The notes under the pieces are model-generated. The model saw nothing but the letters and a program-made list of their open reading frames with translations, searched no databases and was not told where the DNA came from. This document shows positions 16,239-24,610 of a stretch of 64,000 nucleotides of DNA, piece after piece. The stretch covers positions 124,001 to 188,000 of the forward strand of contig OZ243926.1 in NCBI GenBank assembly GCA_965213765.1, written 5' to 3'. The translations under genes and the position numbers were made by a program. Origin of the DNA: JAJDXO01 sp965213765 (GTDB taxonomy: Bacteria; Pseudomonadota; Alphaproteobacteria; Rhodospirillales; UBA2165). The stretch's first letter is position 1, and the number at the start of each line of letters is the position of its first letter.

Positions 16239-16312
16239 CCGCAAGCCGTCATCACCGGGTCAAATAAGGTCAATTCGGACGAATTGACCGACCCGGTGAT
16301 GACGGCTTGCGG
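16239..16312. repeat. 74-base near-perfect long hairpin
   Basis: Outer arms of 23 bases (16239-16261 and 16290-16312) are exact reverse complements, ending in GGGTC and GACCC. Inside, 10-base arms (GGTCAATTCG 16268-16277, CGAATTGACC 16280-16289) pair across a 2-base loop. The only unpaired bases are a 6-base bulge (AAATAA) and the loop, giving 33 pairs. No T-run follows. A repeat-family palindrome or structured RNA fits better than a terminator. Confidence 0.9.
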
Positions 16313-16343
16313 GTGAGCGGGGAGCGGCGGCTTGCCATGCGTT

Positions 16344-16369
16344 CCCTCGCCCCCGTCAGGGGGAGAGGG
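16344..16369. repeat. GC-rich hairpin CCCTCGCCCCC / GGGGGAGAGGG
   Basis: 11-base arms with one mismatch around GTCA. It resembles widespread GC-rich intergenic palindromes of alphaproteobacteria. It is followed by two further small palindromes up to 16416. Confidence 0.65.
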
Positions 16370-16454
16370 ATGCGGAGGGTTGGCGAGGCGAACGCCAAGC
16401 CTACCCGGCGCCGGGTGAGGGTTCTTCTTTTCAGCTTTTGGTGCGGATTTATCC

Positions 16455-16535
16455 GGCGCGACCGCCCCGGCGCTTTCGGCGCGACCGCCCCGGCGCTTTC
16501 GGCGCGACCGCCCCGGCGCTTTCGCCGCGACCGCC
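16455..16535. repeat. 23-base tandem repeat, three full copies and a partial
   Basis: Identical units at 16455-16477, 16478-16500 and 16501-16523 (each begins GGCGCGACCGCC and ends GCGCTTTC), plus a 12-base partial copy with one change at 16524-16535. Three perfect copies imply recent expansion. The unit is not a multiple of three, so it is unlikely to be coding. Confidence 0.92.
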
Positions 16536-16669
16536 TGTTCGGCACGCCGCCGTCTCGGAGGCGGCGGTGAATTGGCGCTCGCCGGGCTTGCCGGGTTGGG
16601 TTACCCTGGGGGAACGGGTTGCCTTGATGTCATCGGCATCTTTTTGACCGGAATGCGGGAGACAATACC

Positions 16670-17104
16670 ATGAATCGTATCGGTGGCTTTTATCTTATCG
16701 CCGTGGCCGTGGTCGTGGCGGTGCACACGGTGGTGGAGCCGTTATATCATGTCTCGGTTGACGGTCAGCCATACTCCCCGCTCTGGTCGGTCCTCAATCC
16801 GCTGATGGCTTTGGCTATCGTTCTGGGTGTGGCCGCTGCCTGGCGGTGCAAGCGGGCCGTGGCCGGGGAGGCCGAGGATGCGCCGGTTTCCCGGTCTTTC
16901 CTCATCGCCAACACGCTGTTCTTCGGTCTCCTGTTCTTCGGCATTCTGTACTTCTGGAACTGGTTCAACCTGCTGAGCCCCGGGTTTACGGCCATCCCCC
17001 CGGAAACCGTCACGCTCGTCTGGATCATTGTCGATGCCGCATTGCCGCTGTTGTGGGGGGCGACCGGGGTGGCCCTGGTCCGCGGGCAGGGCGCCGCGGC
17101 CTGA
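16670..17104 (+). CDS. small integral membrane protein, unknown function
   Basis: A 144-residue protein with four hydrophobic segments: residues 5-25, 40-60, 76-100 and 112-138. Polar or charged residues are few, apart from an Arg/Glu-rich loop near residues 60-72. Aromatic runs (LYFWNWFN) sit at a membrane edge. I do not recognise a family. ATG 16670 is preceded by GCGGGAGAC. It is the first of three plus-strand genes lying between lepB and acpS. The thiolase gene starts 73 bases after it, so shared transcription is possible. A small permease subunit or sensor cannot be excluded. Confidence 0.7.
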   Translation: MNRIGGFYLIAVAVVVAVHTVVEPLYHVSVDGQPYSPLWSVLNPLMALAIVLGVAAAWRCKRAVAGEAEDAPVSRSFLIANTLFFGLLFFGILYFWNWFNLLSPGFTAIPPETVTLVWIIVDAALPLLWGATGVALVRGQGAAA

Positions 17105-17177
17105 CACAGCCGGCCCAGCCGGATTGACCGGGGAGACGTGCCTCCCTACCCTGCGGTGCACGAACCAGGAGGTTGCC

Positions 17178-18362
17178 ATGCCCGCGTCAGATCCCATCGT
17201 TATCGCGTCCGCCGCCCGCACACCCATGGGAGGATTGCTGGGCGAGCTTGCTCCCCTGCCCGCCCCGAAACTCGGCGCCGCGGCCATCGAAGCCGCCCTC
17301 GAGCGCGGCAGGATGAAACCGGTGGACGTGGACGAAGTGATTGTCGGCAACGTGCTGCAGGCGGGTCAGGGCCAGGCGCCGGCCCGCCAGGCGAGCCTCG
17401 GTGCGGGTATCCCCGACAGCGTCGGCTGCACCACTATCAACAAGATGTGCGGATCGGGCATGAAGGCGGCCATGTTCGGACATGACCTGATTGCGGCCGG
17501 GTCGGCGGATGTGGTGGTCGCCGGCGGGATGGAGAGCATGACCAATGCGCCCCACCTGATGCTCGGCGTCCGCGCCGGCACCAAGATGGGCCCGGCCAGG
17601 ATGCAGGACCACATGTTCCTGGATGGGCTGGAGGATGCCTACGAGCCGGGCCGGCTGATGGGCGCCTACGCCGAGGAAACCGCCAAACACTACCAATTCA
17701 CCCGGGAGGCGCAGGACGAATTCGCCATCACGTCGCTTGAGCGGGCCCTCGCCGCAACGGACGCGGCGGCGAAAGAGATCACCCCGGTAACGGTCAAGAC
17801 GCGCAAATCGGAAGAGACCATCGGGACCGACGAGCAGCCCCGAAATGCGCGGCCCGACAAGATTCCGACCCTAAGGCCTGCATTCGCCGAAGACGGCTCG
17901 GTGACCGCGGCCAATTCGTCGTCGATCTCGGACGGCGCCGCGGCGCTGGTTCTGATGAGCGAGCGCGAGGCGGAGAAACGGGGCCTGACGCCGCTCGCCC
18001 GCATTCTCGGACATTCCACTTACGCCGCCGAGCCGGCCTGGTTCACCACCGCCCCCATCGGCGCCATCAACCGGCTGCTGGAAATGCTCGACTGGACCAA
18101 GGAGGACGTCGATCTCTGGGAAATCAACGAGGCTTTCGCCGTGGTAACCATGGCGGCGATGCGCGATCTCGATCTCGACCGCGAAACGGTCAACGTCCGG
18201 GGCGGTGCATGCGCCCTCGGCCATCCCGTCGGCGCGTCCGGTGCGCGCATCATCGTCACGCTCCTGTCCGCCATGGCCGAGCGGGGCCTCAAGACCGGGA
18301 TCGCCGCACTTTGCATCGGCGGCGGCGAGGCCACCGCCATGGCCTTCGAGCGGCTGAACTGA
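17178..18362 (+). CDS. acetyl-CoA acetyltransferase (thiolase)
   Basis: A 394-residue thiolase. It interconverts two acetyl-CoA and acetoacetyl-CoA, or cleaves 3-ketoacyl-CoA. NKMCGSGMKA places the acyl-accepting Cys91; NEAFAVV and GGACALGHPVGASGAR supply the catalytic His residues and second cysteine near the C-terminus. ATG 17178 has an AGGAGG site six bases upstream; the open frame extends back to 17028 only by running into the preceding gene in another frame. No reductase or CoA-transferase partner is nearby, so pathway (polyhydroxybutyrate, ketone or mevalonate entry) is undetermined. Confidence 0.94.
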   Translation: MPASDPIVIASAARTPMGGLLGELAPLPAPKLGAAAIEAALERGRMKPVDVDEVIVGNVLQAGQGQAPARQASLGAGIPDSVGCTTINKMCGSGMKAAMFGHDLIAAGSADVVVAGGMESMTNAPHLMLGVRAGTKMGPARMQDHMFLDGLEDAYEPGRLMGAYAEETAKHYQFTREAQDEFAITSLERALAATDAAAKEITPVTVKTRKSEETIGTDEQPRNARPDKIPTLRPAFAEDGSVTAANSSSISDGAAALVLMSEREAEKRGLTPLARILGHSTYAAEPAWFTTAPIGAINRLLEMLDWTKEDVDLWEINEAFAVVTMAAMRDLDLDRETVNVRGGACALGHPVGASGARIIVTLLSAMAERGLKTGIAALCIGGGEATAMAFERLN

Positions 18363-18416
18363 TCCAAGGAAAACCGTCCGCTGCTGTTCGGTTGGCGGTC
18401 AGCACCGGGCGCCGGT

Positions 18417-18445
18417 TTGACCCCTCCCCGGCCCGGTCCTAGCAT
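18417..18445 (+). promoter_or_regulatory. candidate sigma-70 promoter for the HD-domain gene
   Basis: TTGACC (18417-18422), exactly 17 bases, TAGCAT (18440-18445), 27 bases before ATG 18472. Spacing is ideal and the -35 is near consensus. Confidence 0.5.
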
Positions 18446-18471
18446 CACGGTAATTCATTGGGGTGAACGAC

Positions 18472-19230
18472 ATGACACAGACGTTGTCGGAGCTCGCCGA
18501 CGAAGCCGAAGAAGCGGCGATCAAAGAGCTTGAGAACAAAATTTTTCTGCGCCAGAATCTCTACGCCCTGGGCCAAGGCGAACACGGGGATTACCGCCAG
18601 AGGGGCGGGCAGCTGACACCCGGCAGGACGGTCTTCATGGGTGACGATCCCCGCCTCCCGGCGATGCCCGATGAACCCGGCCTGCTTGACTTCGTCCGTT
18701 GCCGGTTCGCCATCGGCGGTCAGCAGCACCTGCTGCAAAGCGCCCGGCTGGCCCGCAAGAACGGCGTTTCCGGCAAGATGATCCTGGCCTGCCTGCTCCA
18801 CGATCTGGCCGTCTCCAGCTTCATCCGCTCGGACCACGGCTATTGGGGCGCGGCGATGATCGGGCCCTATGTGGACGAAGAGGTCGCCTGGGCGATCCGC
18901 TATCACCAGTGCGTGCGGTTCTTCGCCGATCCCGAGAACGGCTACGAGTATCCCGAGCTCTATATCAAATTCTTCGGCGAAGGCTACGAGCCCGAGGACT
19001 ACATCAAGCGTGATTACGAATACGCCCGGAACCACAAGTGGTACGGCGCGGCCCTGGAAATCTGCAAGAACGATCACTACGCCTTCGACCACAGCCTGGT
19101 CCTGGAGTGGGACGAGTTCGAGGACGTGCTGGAGGACCACTTCCACGCGCCCGAGGAAGGCCTCGGCAATGACAACACGTCGGCGTCGCACATCTGGCGG
19201 ACCCTGCGGCGGCCCAGCAACGGGCTATAG
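18472..19230 (+). CDS. HD-domain protein, putative metal-dependent hydrolase or oxygenase
   Basis: A 252-residue protein with an HD-superfamily metal-site pattern: HLLQSARLA (first His), LACLLHDLAV (His-Asp) and IRYHQCVRFF (further His). HD proteins bind one or two divalent metals and act as phosphohydrolases or, less often, as mixed-valent di-iron oxygenases such as PhnZ. The C-terminal half (residues 150-225) is rich in Tyr, Glu and Asp. Substrate unknown. ATG 18472 is preferred over GTG 18463 for spacing from the GGGGTG site. It converges with acpS across 23 bases. Confidence 0.72.
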   Translation: MTQTLSELADEAEEAAIKELENKIFLRQNLYALGQGEHGDYRQRGGQLTPGRTVFMGDDPRLPAMPDEPGLLDFVRCRFAIGGQQHLLQSARLARKNGVSGKMILACLLHDLAVSSFIRSDHGYWGAAMIGPYVDEEVAWAIRYHQCVRFFADPENGYEYPELYIKFFGEGYEPEDYIKRDYEYARNHKWYGAALEICKNDHYAFDHSLVLEWDEFEDVLEDHFHAPEEGLGNDNTSASHIWRTLRRPSNGL

Positions 19231-19253
19231 GCCAAATCAAACGCAGTCCCGGG

Positions 19254-19658
19254 TCAGCCGGATTTGGGAACCGCGGAGATGATCACCGTCGCTTCGGCGA
19301 TGGGGTACTCATCGGTGATGGTGAGATCGATCCGGGCGTCCATGCCGTCGGGAAGTATTTCGTCCAGCCGGGCCCGGGCGCCGTTGGTCAGTTCCATGGT
19401 GGGTTTGCCGCCCGGCAGGTTGACCACGCCCAGGTCGCGCCAGAAAACGCCTTTGCGAAAGCCGGTACCCAGCGCCTTGGAGCACGCTTCCTTGGCGGCG
19501 TAACGCTTGGCGTAGCTGGCCGCGCGGAGCCGCCGTTTGTCGGATTTCTTCCTTTCGATCTCGGTAAAGCAGCGCTGAACGAACCGGTCGCCGAACCGGT
19601 CGAGGGTCTTTTCGATCCGCCGGATGTCGATCAGGTCGTTGCCGATGCCGATGATCAC
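19254..19658 (-). CDS. acpS: holo-[acyl-carrier-protein] synthase
   Basis: A 134-residue AcpS, which transfers 4'-phosphopantetheine from CoA to the ACP serine. GIGNDLIDIRRIE contains the Mg-binding Asp; RYAAKEACSKALGTG is the second signature. GTG 19658 is the start: GTGA overlaps the pdxJ stop by four bases and GVIIGIGND is where family members begin; the open frame continuing to 20135 is only read-through antiphase to pdxJ. Normal length. In relatives lepB follows directly; here the next gene downstream is a convergent HD-domain gene. Confidence 0.95.
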   Translation of the reverse strand: MIIGIGNDLIDIRRIEKTLDRFGDRFVQRCFTEIERKKSDKRRLRAASYAKRYAAKEACSKALGTGFRKGVFWRDLGVVNLPGGKPTMELTNGARARLDEILPDGMDARIDLTITDEYPIAEATVIISAVPKSG

Positions 19659-20410
19659 GCGGTCCGGTCTCCGGCCGCGCTGGCCCGGGCGTTGTCCATC
19701 AGGGCGCGCATGCGTTTGATGGTGCTGTCGAGGCCGCCGAAAATGGCCTCGCCGATCAGGAAATGGCCGATATTGAGCTCGACGATGCTCTCGATTTCGG
19801 CAATGGGGCCGACCGTGTCGAAACCAAGCCCGTGGCCGGCGTGACATTCGAGCCTCAGCCCTTCCGCGTAGGCCGCCGCCTCGACGATCCGTTGAAGTTC
19901 GCGCGCCCGCCCGGCTCCGGCCGCTTCGCAGTAGGCGCCGGCATGTATCTCGATCACCGGGGCGCCGAGAGAAACGGCCGCGTCGAGTTGAGCCGGGTCG
20001 GCCTCGATGAACAGGGAGACCCGAATGCCGGCGCCGGACAATTCGCGGACGACCGGCGTCAACTGGTCGTGCAGCCGCCGGGCATCCAGCCCCCCCTCGG
20101 TGGTGATCTCCTCCCTCTTCTCCGGGACGATACACGCCGCGTGCGGCCTGTGGCGCAGCGCAATGTCGAGCATCTCATCCGTGGCCGCCATCTCGAGATT
20201 GAGGGGCAGATCGATCTCCGCCATCAGGCGCGAAATATCGCCGTCCGAGATGTGCCGCCGGTCTTCGCGGAGGTGGGCGGTAATCCCGTCGGCCCCCGCG
20301 GCGGCGGCCGCCGCGGCCGCCTTCACCGGGTCCGGATGCTCGCCGCCCCGGGCGTTCCTGATGGTGGCGACGTGATCGATGTTTACGCCCAGCCGCAAAT
20401 ACCGGCTCAT
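19655..20410 (-). CDS. pdxJ: pyridoxine 5'-phosphate synthase
   Basis: A 251-residue TIM-barrel enzyme that closes the pyridoxine ring from 1-deoxyxylulose 5-phosphate and 3-amino-1-hydroxyacetone phosphate, the last step of DXP-dependent vitamin B6 synthesis. Landmarks: LGVNIDHVATIRNARGG at the start, DGITAHLREDRRHI, and LECHAGHGLGFDTVGPI with the catalytic His. ATG 20410 overlaps the preceding DUF2062 stop (ATGA), and its own stop overlaps acpS, so three genes are translationally coupled. Confidence 0.96.
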   Translation of the reverse strand: MSRYLRLGVNIDHVATIRNARGGEHPDPVKAAAAAAAAGADGITAHLREDRRHISDGDISRLMAEIDLPLNLEMAATDEMLDIALRHRPHAACIVPEKREEITTEGGLDARRLHDQLTPVVRELSGAGIRVSLFIEADPAQLDAAVSLGAPVIEIHAGAYCEAAGAGRARELQRIVEAAAYAEGLRLECHAGHGLGFDTVGPIAEIESIVELNIGHFLIGEAIFGGLDSTIKRMRALMDNARASAAGDRTA

Positions 20411-21021
20411 GCTGTGTTCTCCGTCTGGCGTGCCTGCCGGTCGCGGCGGACGGCAAGTGTCTTTTTCCGCCGCGCCGCGCGGGCGGCCCGATATCCGCCG
20501 AGCAGCCCGCGAGCGATATAGTAGCTAATGATCCAGGCTACAATGGCGGTCGGGATGCTGCCGACCAACATGGCCCCGAAAACCGGCCAAGCGGATTCCT
20601 GGAGATACTGGAAATCGGCCTGCAACAGCGACTTCACCATGTTACCGAACAGAGCGGTGAAATTGGGGCTGCCCCCTTCCGGGTGTTCGCCGATACCCAT
20701 GATCCGGCCGAGTTGGTAGGTCCAAACCCAAATGATGGGAAAGGTCCAGGGATTTCCCGCCAGGGTTCCGATCCAGGCGGCCAGGACGTTGCCGCGGGTG
20801 ATCCAGGCCAGGAAGGCACTGGACACCAGGTGCAGTCCGACGAACGGCGTAAACGAGACCGCGGCCCCATAGGCAAAGCCGACGGCAATCGAATGGGGGC
20901 TGCCCTTCAGGCGGGCCATACGGTGGCCGAGATAGACCACGGTCCGCCGCCAGCCGATGGCCGGCCAAAATGCGTTCCGGATCTGATCTACCGGTGAGCG
21001 CCGATGTCGCCGCCGAAACAT
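20407..21021 (-). CDS. DUF2062 membrane protein
   Basis: A 204-residue protein of the DUF2062 family: a basic N-terminus (MFRRRHRRS), then SPHSIAVGFAYGAAVSFTPFVGLHLV, the NPWTFPIIW motif and two to three further hydrophobic segments, ending in a very basic tail. Function is unknown; members are often beside cell-envelope or cofactor genes. ATG 21021 is preferred to 21036 because MFRRRHRR is the family-like start. It sits between rsh and pdxJ and overlaps pdxJ by four bases. Confidence 0.85.
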   Translation of the reverse strand: MFRRRHRRSPVDQIRNAFWPAIGWRRTVVYLGHRMARLKGSPHSIAVGFAYGAAVSFTPFVGLHLVSSAFLAWITRGNVLAAWIGTLAGNPWTFPIIWVWTYQLGRIMGIGEHPEGGSPNFTALFGNMVKSLLQADFQYLQESAWPVFGAMLVGSIPTAIVAWIISYYIARGLLGGYRAARAARRKKTLAVRRDRQARQTENTA

Positions 21022-21072
21022 GCCGTATCTCTCCACCGGCCCGGAAGCCGGCCCCTCTATTCCAGTCCCTGA

Positions 21073-23220
21073 TCAGCCCCGGGCGCGCTCGACGGAGTTG
21101 ACCACCGGCGCGGCACGAAGCGCCGCGATTATATTTGTCAGGTGCTTCAAATCCCGCACCTCCACATCGATCGACATCTCAAAGAAATCGGTGCTTCGGT
21201 GGGTTATTTTCAAGTTTGAAATATTGCCGCCGTTGCGCCCGATGATCATCGACAGTTCGCCTAGTGTGCCGGGTTCGTTGGTCATCACCACTTCGATCCG
21301 GCCCACGTGCCCCGCGCCTTGCGCCACCTCTTCTTCCCACGACACGTCAAGCCAGCGTTCCGGCGTATCGACGAATTCCTCCAGGACCCCGCAGTCGATG
21401 GTGTGGATATTGACGCCCCGGCCCTTGGTGACGATGCCGACGATGCGGTCACCGGGCAGGGCGTGACAGCAAACCGCGAAGTGGACCGCCATCCCGGGGA
21501 TCAATCCCTTGATCGGCACCGACCCGGCGCCTTCGGGCTTCAGCTTGTCGCGGACCTGCGACAGAGAAACGATGTTGTCCTCGTCGGCTTCGGCGCGCGC
21601 GCCCGGGAAGACCGCCTCGAAGACCTGCCGTGCCGTGAGATGGCCGGCGCCCACCTCGGCGCACAGTGCGTTCGGCGTATCGAGAGCAAATACCGTCAAC
21701 ACTTCGCCGAGCGCCTTGTCCGACAGCTCATAGCCTTCCTTGTCGAAGGTGCGTTCCAGGATGGCCCGGCCGAGTGAGGTGTATTCCTCCTGCTGCTTCA
21801 TCCGCACGAACCGGCGGATGCTGGCCCGGGCCTTGCCGGTGACGACGAAGTTCTCCCACAGCGGCGACGGGGTCTGCGCGGCCGAGGTAATGATCTCGAC
21901 CTGGTCGCCATTCCCGAGTTCCGTCCGGAGCGGCATGATCTTGCCGTTGATCCGCGTGCCGACGCAGGTGTCCCCGACCTCCGAGTGCACCGCATATGCG
22001 AAGTCCACCGGTGTTGCGCCGACGGGCAGCGCGATGACATCGCCCTTGGGCGAGAAGACAAAAACCTGATCGGGGAACATCTCGAGTTTTGTGTGTTCGA
22101 GAAAATCTTCCGGTGTCGCGGCGTGCTCGAGGATTTCCAGGAGTTCCCGCATCCAGCGGTATTGCCGCCCCGCGGTGCGATCCCCGCCCTGCTTGTAGCG
22201 CCAGTGCGCGGCGACGCCGAAATCGGCTATTTCGTGCATGTCCCGGGTGCGGATCTGAACTTCGATCCGCTGCTGGTGCGGGCCGATGACACCCGTATGC
22301 AGAGACTGGTAGCCGTTGGGTTTGGGGGTCGAGAGGTAATCCTTGAAGCGTCCCGGCACCACCGGATAGGTGCTGTGAATAATGCCGAGCGCCCTATAGC
22401 AGTCTTCGACGGTGTCGACGACGATCCGGAAGCCGATGATGTCGGCCAGTTGCTCGAAGGAGATGTTCTTGCGCTGGCTCTTTCGCCAGATCGAATAGGG
22501 TTTCTTCTCGCGGCCAATGACCTCGGCCCGCAGCTTCGACATTTGCAGGGTCGTCTTCAGCTCATCGATAATCCGGTCAACGATGTCGCCGCCCTGCTCG
22601 CGGAGGAAATCGAGGCGGGCGAGGATCGAGTCCCGTGCATCGGGATTGAGTTCGGCGAATGACAGATCTTCGAGCTCGTTCTGCAGTTCGTGCATGCCGA
22701 TGCGTTCGGCGAGCGGCGCGTAAATCTCCATGGTTTCGAGGGCGATGGCGCGCCGTTTGTCGGGATCGCGGATGTGGATCAGCGTCCGCATGTTGTGGAG
22801 CCGGTCGGCCAGCTTCACCAGGAGAACCCGGATGTCCTCCGACATGGCGAGCACCAGCTTGCGAAAATTCTCCGCCTGCGAGGTGTGGTTCGATTGCAGT
22901 TCGATCTGGGTGAGTTTGGTGACCCCCTCGACCAACTGGGCGATCTCCTCGCCGAACTGCTCGGCGATATCGCCGCGGGTGGTGTCGGTATCTTCGATGG
23001 TATCGTGCAGCAGCGCGGTGACGATGGAATCGCCGTCCAGCTTGTAGTTGGTGAGGATGCCCGCGACCTCGATCGGGTGAGAGAAATAGGGATCGCCCGA
23101 GGCGCGCTTTTGCGAGCCGTGCGCCTTCATGGCAAACACATAGGCACGGTTGAGCGCGTCCTCATCGACCATCCGGTCGTAGGCGCGCACCCGTTCAACC
23201 AGCTCAAACTGACGGATCAT
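21073..23220 (-). CDS. rsh: bifunctional (p)ppGpp synthetase/hydrolase (RelA/SpoT homologue)
   Basis: A 715-residue long RSH protein controlling the stringent response. Domains in order: HD hydrolase (SHPIEVAGIL, ALLHDTIEDTDTT) in the first 150 residues; synthetase (KPYSIWRKSQRK, GRFKDYLSTPKPNGYQSLHT) around 240-330; TGS domain (VFVFSPKGDVIALP) near 390; zinc-finger-like helical part with CCHALPGDRIVG; and a C-terminal ACT domain (EVVMTNEPGTLGELSMIIG). Both catalytic sites look intact, so it should make and degrade alarmone, as is usual for the single Rsh of alphaproteobacteria. rpoZ lies 127 bases upstream. Confidence 0.96.
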   Translation of the reverse strand: MIRQFELVERVRAYDRMVDEDALNRAYVFAMKAHGSQKRASGDPYFSHPIEVAGILTNYKLDGDSIVTALLHDTIEDTDTTRGDIAEQFGEEIAQLVEGVTKLTQIELQSNHTSQAENFRKLVLAMSEDIRVLLVKLADRLHNMRTLIHIRDPDKRRAIALETMEIYAPLAERIGMHELQNELEDLSFAELNPDARDSILARLDFLREQGGDIVDRIIDELKTTLQMSKLRAEVIGREKKPYSIWRKSQRKNISFEQLADIIGFRIVVDTVEDCYRALGIIHSTYPVVPGRFKDYLSTPKPNGYQSLHTGVIGPHQQRIEVQIRTRDMHEIADFGVAAHWRYKQGGDRTAGRQYRWMRELLEILEHAATPEDFLEHTKLEMFPDQVFVFSPKGDVIALPVGATPVDFAYAVHSEVGDTCVGTRINGKIMPLRTELGNGDQVEIITSAAQTPSPLWENFVVTGKARASIRRFVRMKQQEEYTSLGRAILERTFDKEGYELSDKALGEVLTVFALDTPNALCAEVGAGHLTARQVFEAVFPGARAEADEDNIVSLSQVRDKLKPEGAGSVPIKGLIPGMAVHFAVCCHALPGDRIVGIVTKGRGVNIHTIDCGVLEEFVDTPERWLDVSWEEEVAQGAGHVGRIEVVMTNEPGTLGELSMIIGRNGGNISNLKITHRSTDFFEMSIDVEVRDLKHLTNIIAALRAAPVVNSVERARG

Positions 23221-23347
23221 GACGCTCCTCCAACGTCCCGTTGGGGAATCATGATAAATTTAAGCCATGAAGAAAAGGTTGCCCCGAAATTTAGTCTGGC
23301 GCCGATTCCGGGCGCAGGGGATCGGTCCCTAAGCGGAGACCGGCACA

Positions 23348-23785
23348 TTAATCCTCATCGACGATGTCTTGGCCGCTGAAATCAGGGGCACCGGCCGCCG
23401 CCTCGCCGTCGCCGTCTTCCGCCGCCGCCGGCGAAACGGGTGCTGCACCTTTGACGTCATCCGCCGAAACAATTGCGGGTTCCATGGGCGGCATCAATTC
23501 GCCCGTATAGGCGTCGCCGGCGAGCAGCTCCATTTCTTCTTCTTCGAACTCTTCGACCTCGACGTGCTTCTGAAGACCCTTAACCAAGGATTCCTCGACC
23601 TCCCCGAGATCGATGGTCTCGTCGGCGACCTCGCGAAGCGCGACAACCGGGTTCTTGTCGTTGTCCCGGTCGACCGTCAGTTGTGCGCCCGATGACAATG
23701 CCCGCGCCCGGTGGGCGGCAAGCATCACCAGTTCAAACCGGTTGGAGACTTTCTCGATGCAATCTTCGACGGTAACTCGGGCCAT
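23348..23785 (-). CDS. rpoZ: DNA-directed RNA polymerase omega subunit
   Basis: A 145-residue omega subunit. The conserved part MARVTVEDCIEKV, NRFELVMLAAHRAR and NPVVALREVADETI spans about 60 residues and binds the beta' subunit, helping assembly and (p)ppGpp response. The rest is a very acidic, alanine-rich tail that makes it longer than E. coli omega (91 residues), as is common in this class. ATG 23785 is the natural start. rpoZ followed by rsh is a conserved pair. Confidence 0.95.
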   Translation of the reverse strand: MARVTVEDCIEKVSNRFELVMLAAHRARALSSGAQLTVDRDNDKNPVVALREVADETIDLGEVEESLVKGLQKHVEVEEFEEEEMELLAGDAYTGELMPPMEPAIVSADDVKGAAPVSPAAAEDGDGEAAAGAPDFSGQDIVDED

Positions 23786-23915
23786 TCAATGCTCTCCAGA
23801 CAGATGACCGGCCGCGCAATCCGGGCCGGTCGATTCGAGGCGCAGAATATATATGCCGGAGGTTGACAAAGGCAAGTCATTCCCTGCGCCTGGCCCGGCC
23901 TCTGGAAGCGGTGAT

Positions 23916-24404
23916 TTACTCAATGGGGATAATGACTTGTTCGTCATCCAGCGCGGCGAGCAGTTGACCGGCGGTTTGGCCCGATTGCGGGTGTCGCCAT
24001 TCCGGGGCAATTTCCGCCAAGGGAAGCAGGACAAAGGCCCGCAACGCCATTCTCGGATGGGGCAGTTGAAGGCCATCGTCGGCGCGAACCAAACCATCGA
24101 AATCCAGCAAATCCAGATCGAGCGTCCGTGCGGCATTCGGCGCGCCGCGAACCCGGCCGAACTGCCTCTCGACCGACAACAGCGTTTGCAGAAGCGTTTC
24201 CGGCGTCATCTCCGTCGCGACCTCCGCGACGGCATTGACGAAGTCGGGCTGATCGGATGCCGGAACGGGCTCGGAGCGGTAAAACCGGGAAACCCGAACC
24301 GTCTCGGCGCCCAGCCGGGACAGCTGGTCGAGTGCCGCCTCGCAGCTCGCCCGAGGCGGACCCGCAGGGCTTGGAAGATTCGCGCCGAGACCGATGATTA
24401 TCAT
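23916..24404 (-). CDS. folK: 6-hydroxymethyl-7,8-dihydropterin pyrophosphokinase
   Basis: A 162-residue HPPK that pyrophosphorylates hydroxymethyl-dihydropterin in folate synthesis. Motifs: IIIGLGANLPSP at the start, FYRSEPVPASDQPDFVNAVAEV in the middle, and the signature TLDLDLLDFDGLV, whose Asp residues bind Mg-ATP, then LPHPRMALRAFVLLPL. Start ATG 24404. It heads the minus-strand run folK-rpoZ-rsh. No folP or folB is nearby. The NYN gene diverges from it across about 200 bases. Confidence 0.95.
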   Translation of the reverse strand: MIIIGLGANLPSPAGPPRASCEAALDQLSRLGAETVRVSRFYRSEPVPASDQPDFVNAVAEVATEMTPETLLQTLLSVERQFGRVRGAPNAARTLDLDLLDFDGLVRADDGLQLPHPRMALRAFVLLPLAEIAPEWRHPQSGQTAGQLLAALDDEQVIIPIE

Positions 24405-24610
24405 GTCCGCTCCTGTACTATTGTGTCCGAAAAGTGGACATGCTGATATATCACGACTGTAGGGTCCCCGAACAAATTGTGCAGGGTTGGGATGTCGGTA
24501 TACTTCCCGGGTTAGGGTGATCGATGTTTGTTATACCCTGGCCGGGGCAATTTTCCCTGAGAATGTGCATGAGATAAAATAAAAAAATAATTGATAATAA
24601 AGGATTTGTT

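Larger units (their letters stand above)
15849..16669. other. 0.8 kb non-coding block of stacked palindromes and tandem repeats
   Basis: No gene is supported between lepB and the plus-strand membrane protein. From left to right it holds the likely lepB promoter area, a dispersed-repeat copy (16102-16149), an interrupted palindrome (16167-16224), a long hairpin (16239-16312), a GC-rich hairpin (16344-16369), TTGGCG/CGCCAA arms (16380-16398), the perfect 14-base palindrome ACCCGGCGCCGGGT (16403-16416), and 23-base tandem repeats (16455-16535). Open frames here are low-complexity and Arg/Pro-rich, as expected from repeats. Confidence 0.75.

Noticed and set aside
19659..20135. Long N-terminal extension of acpS
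   Set aside because: Runs antiphase through pdxJ; the extension is Arg/Gly-rich and unlike AcpS. The GTG at 19658 gives the normal length.
24423..24440. TGTCC/GGACA hairpin upstream of folK
   Set aside because: Five-base arms only, with no T-run and no promoter relation; expected by chance.
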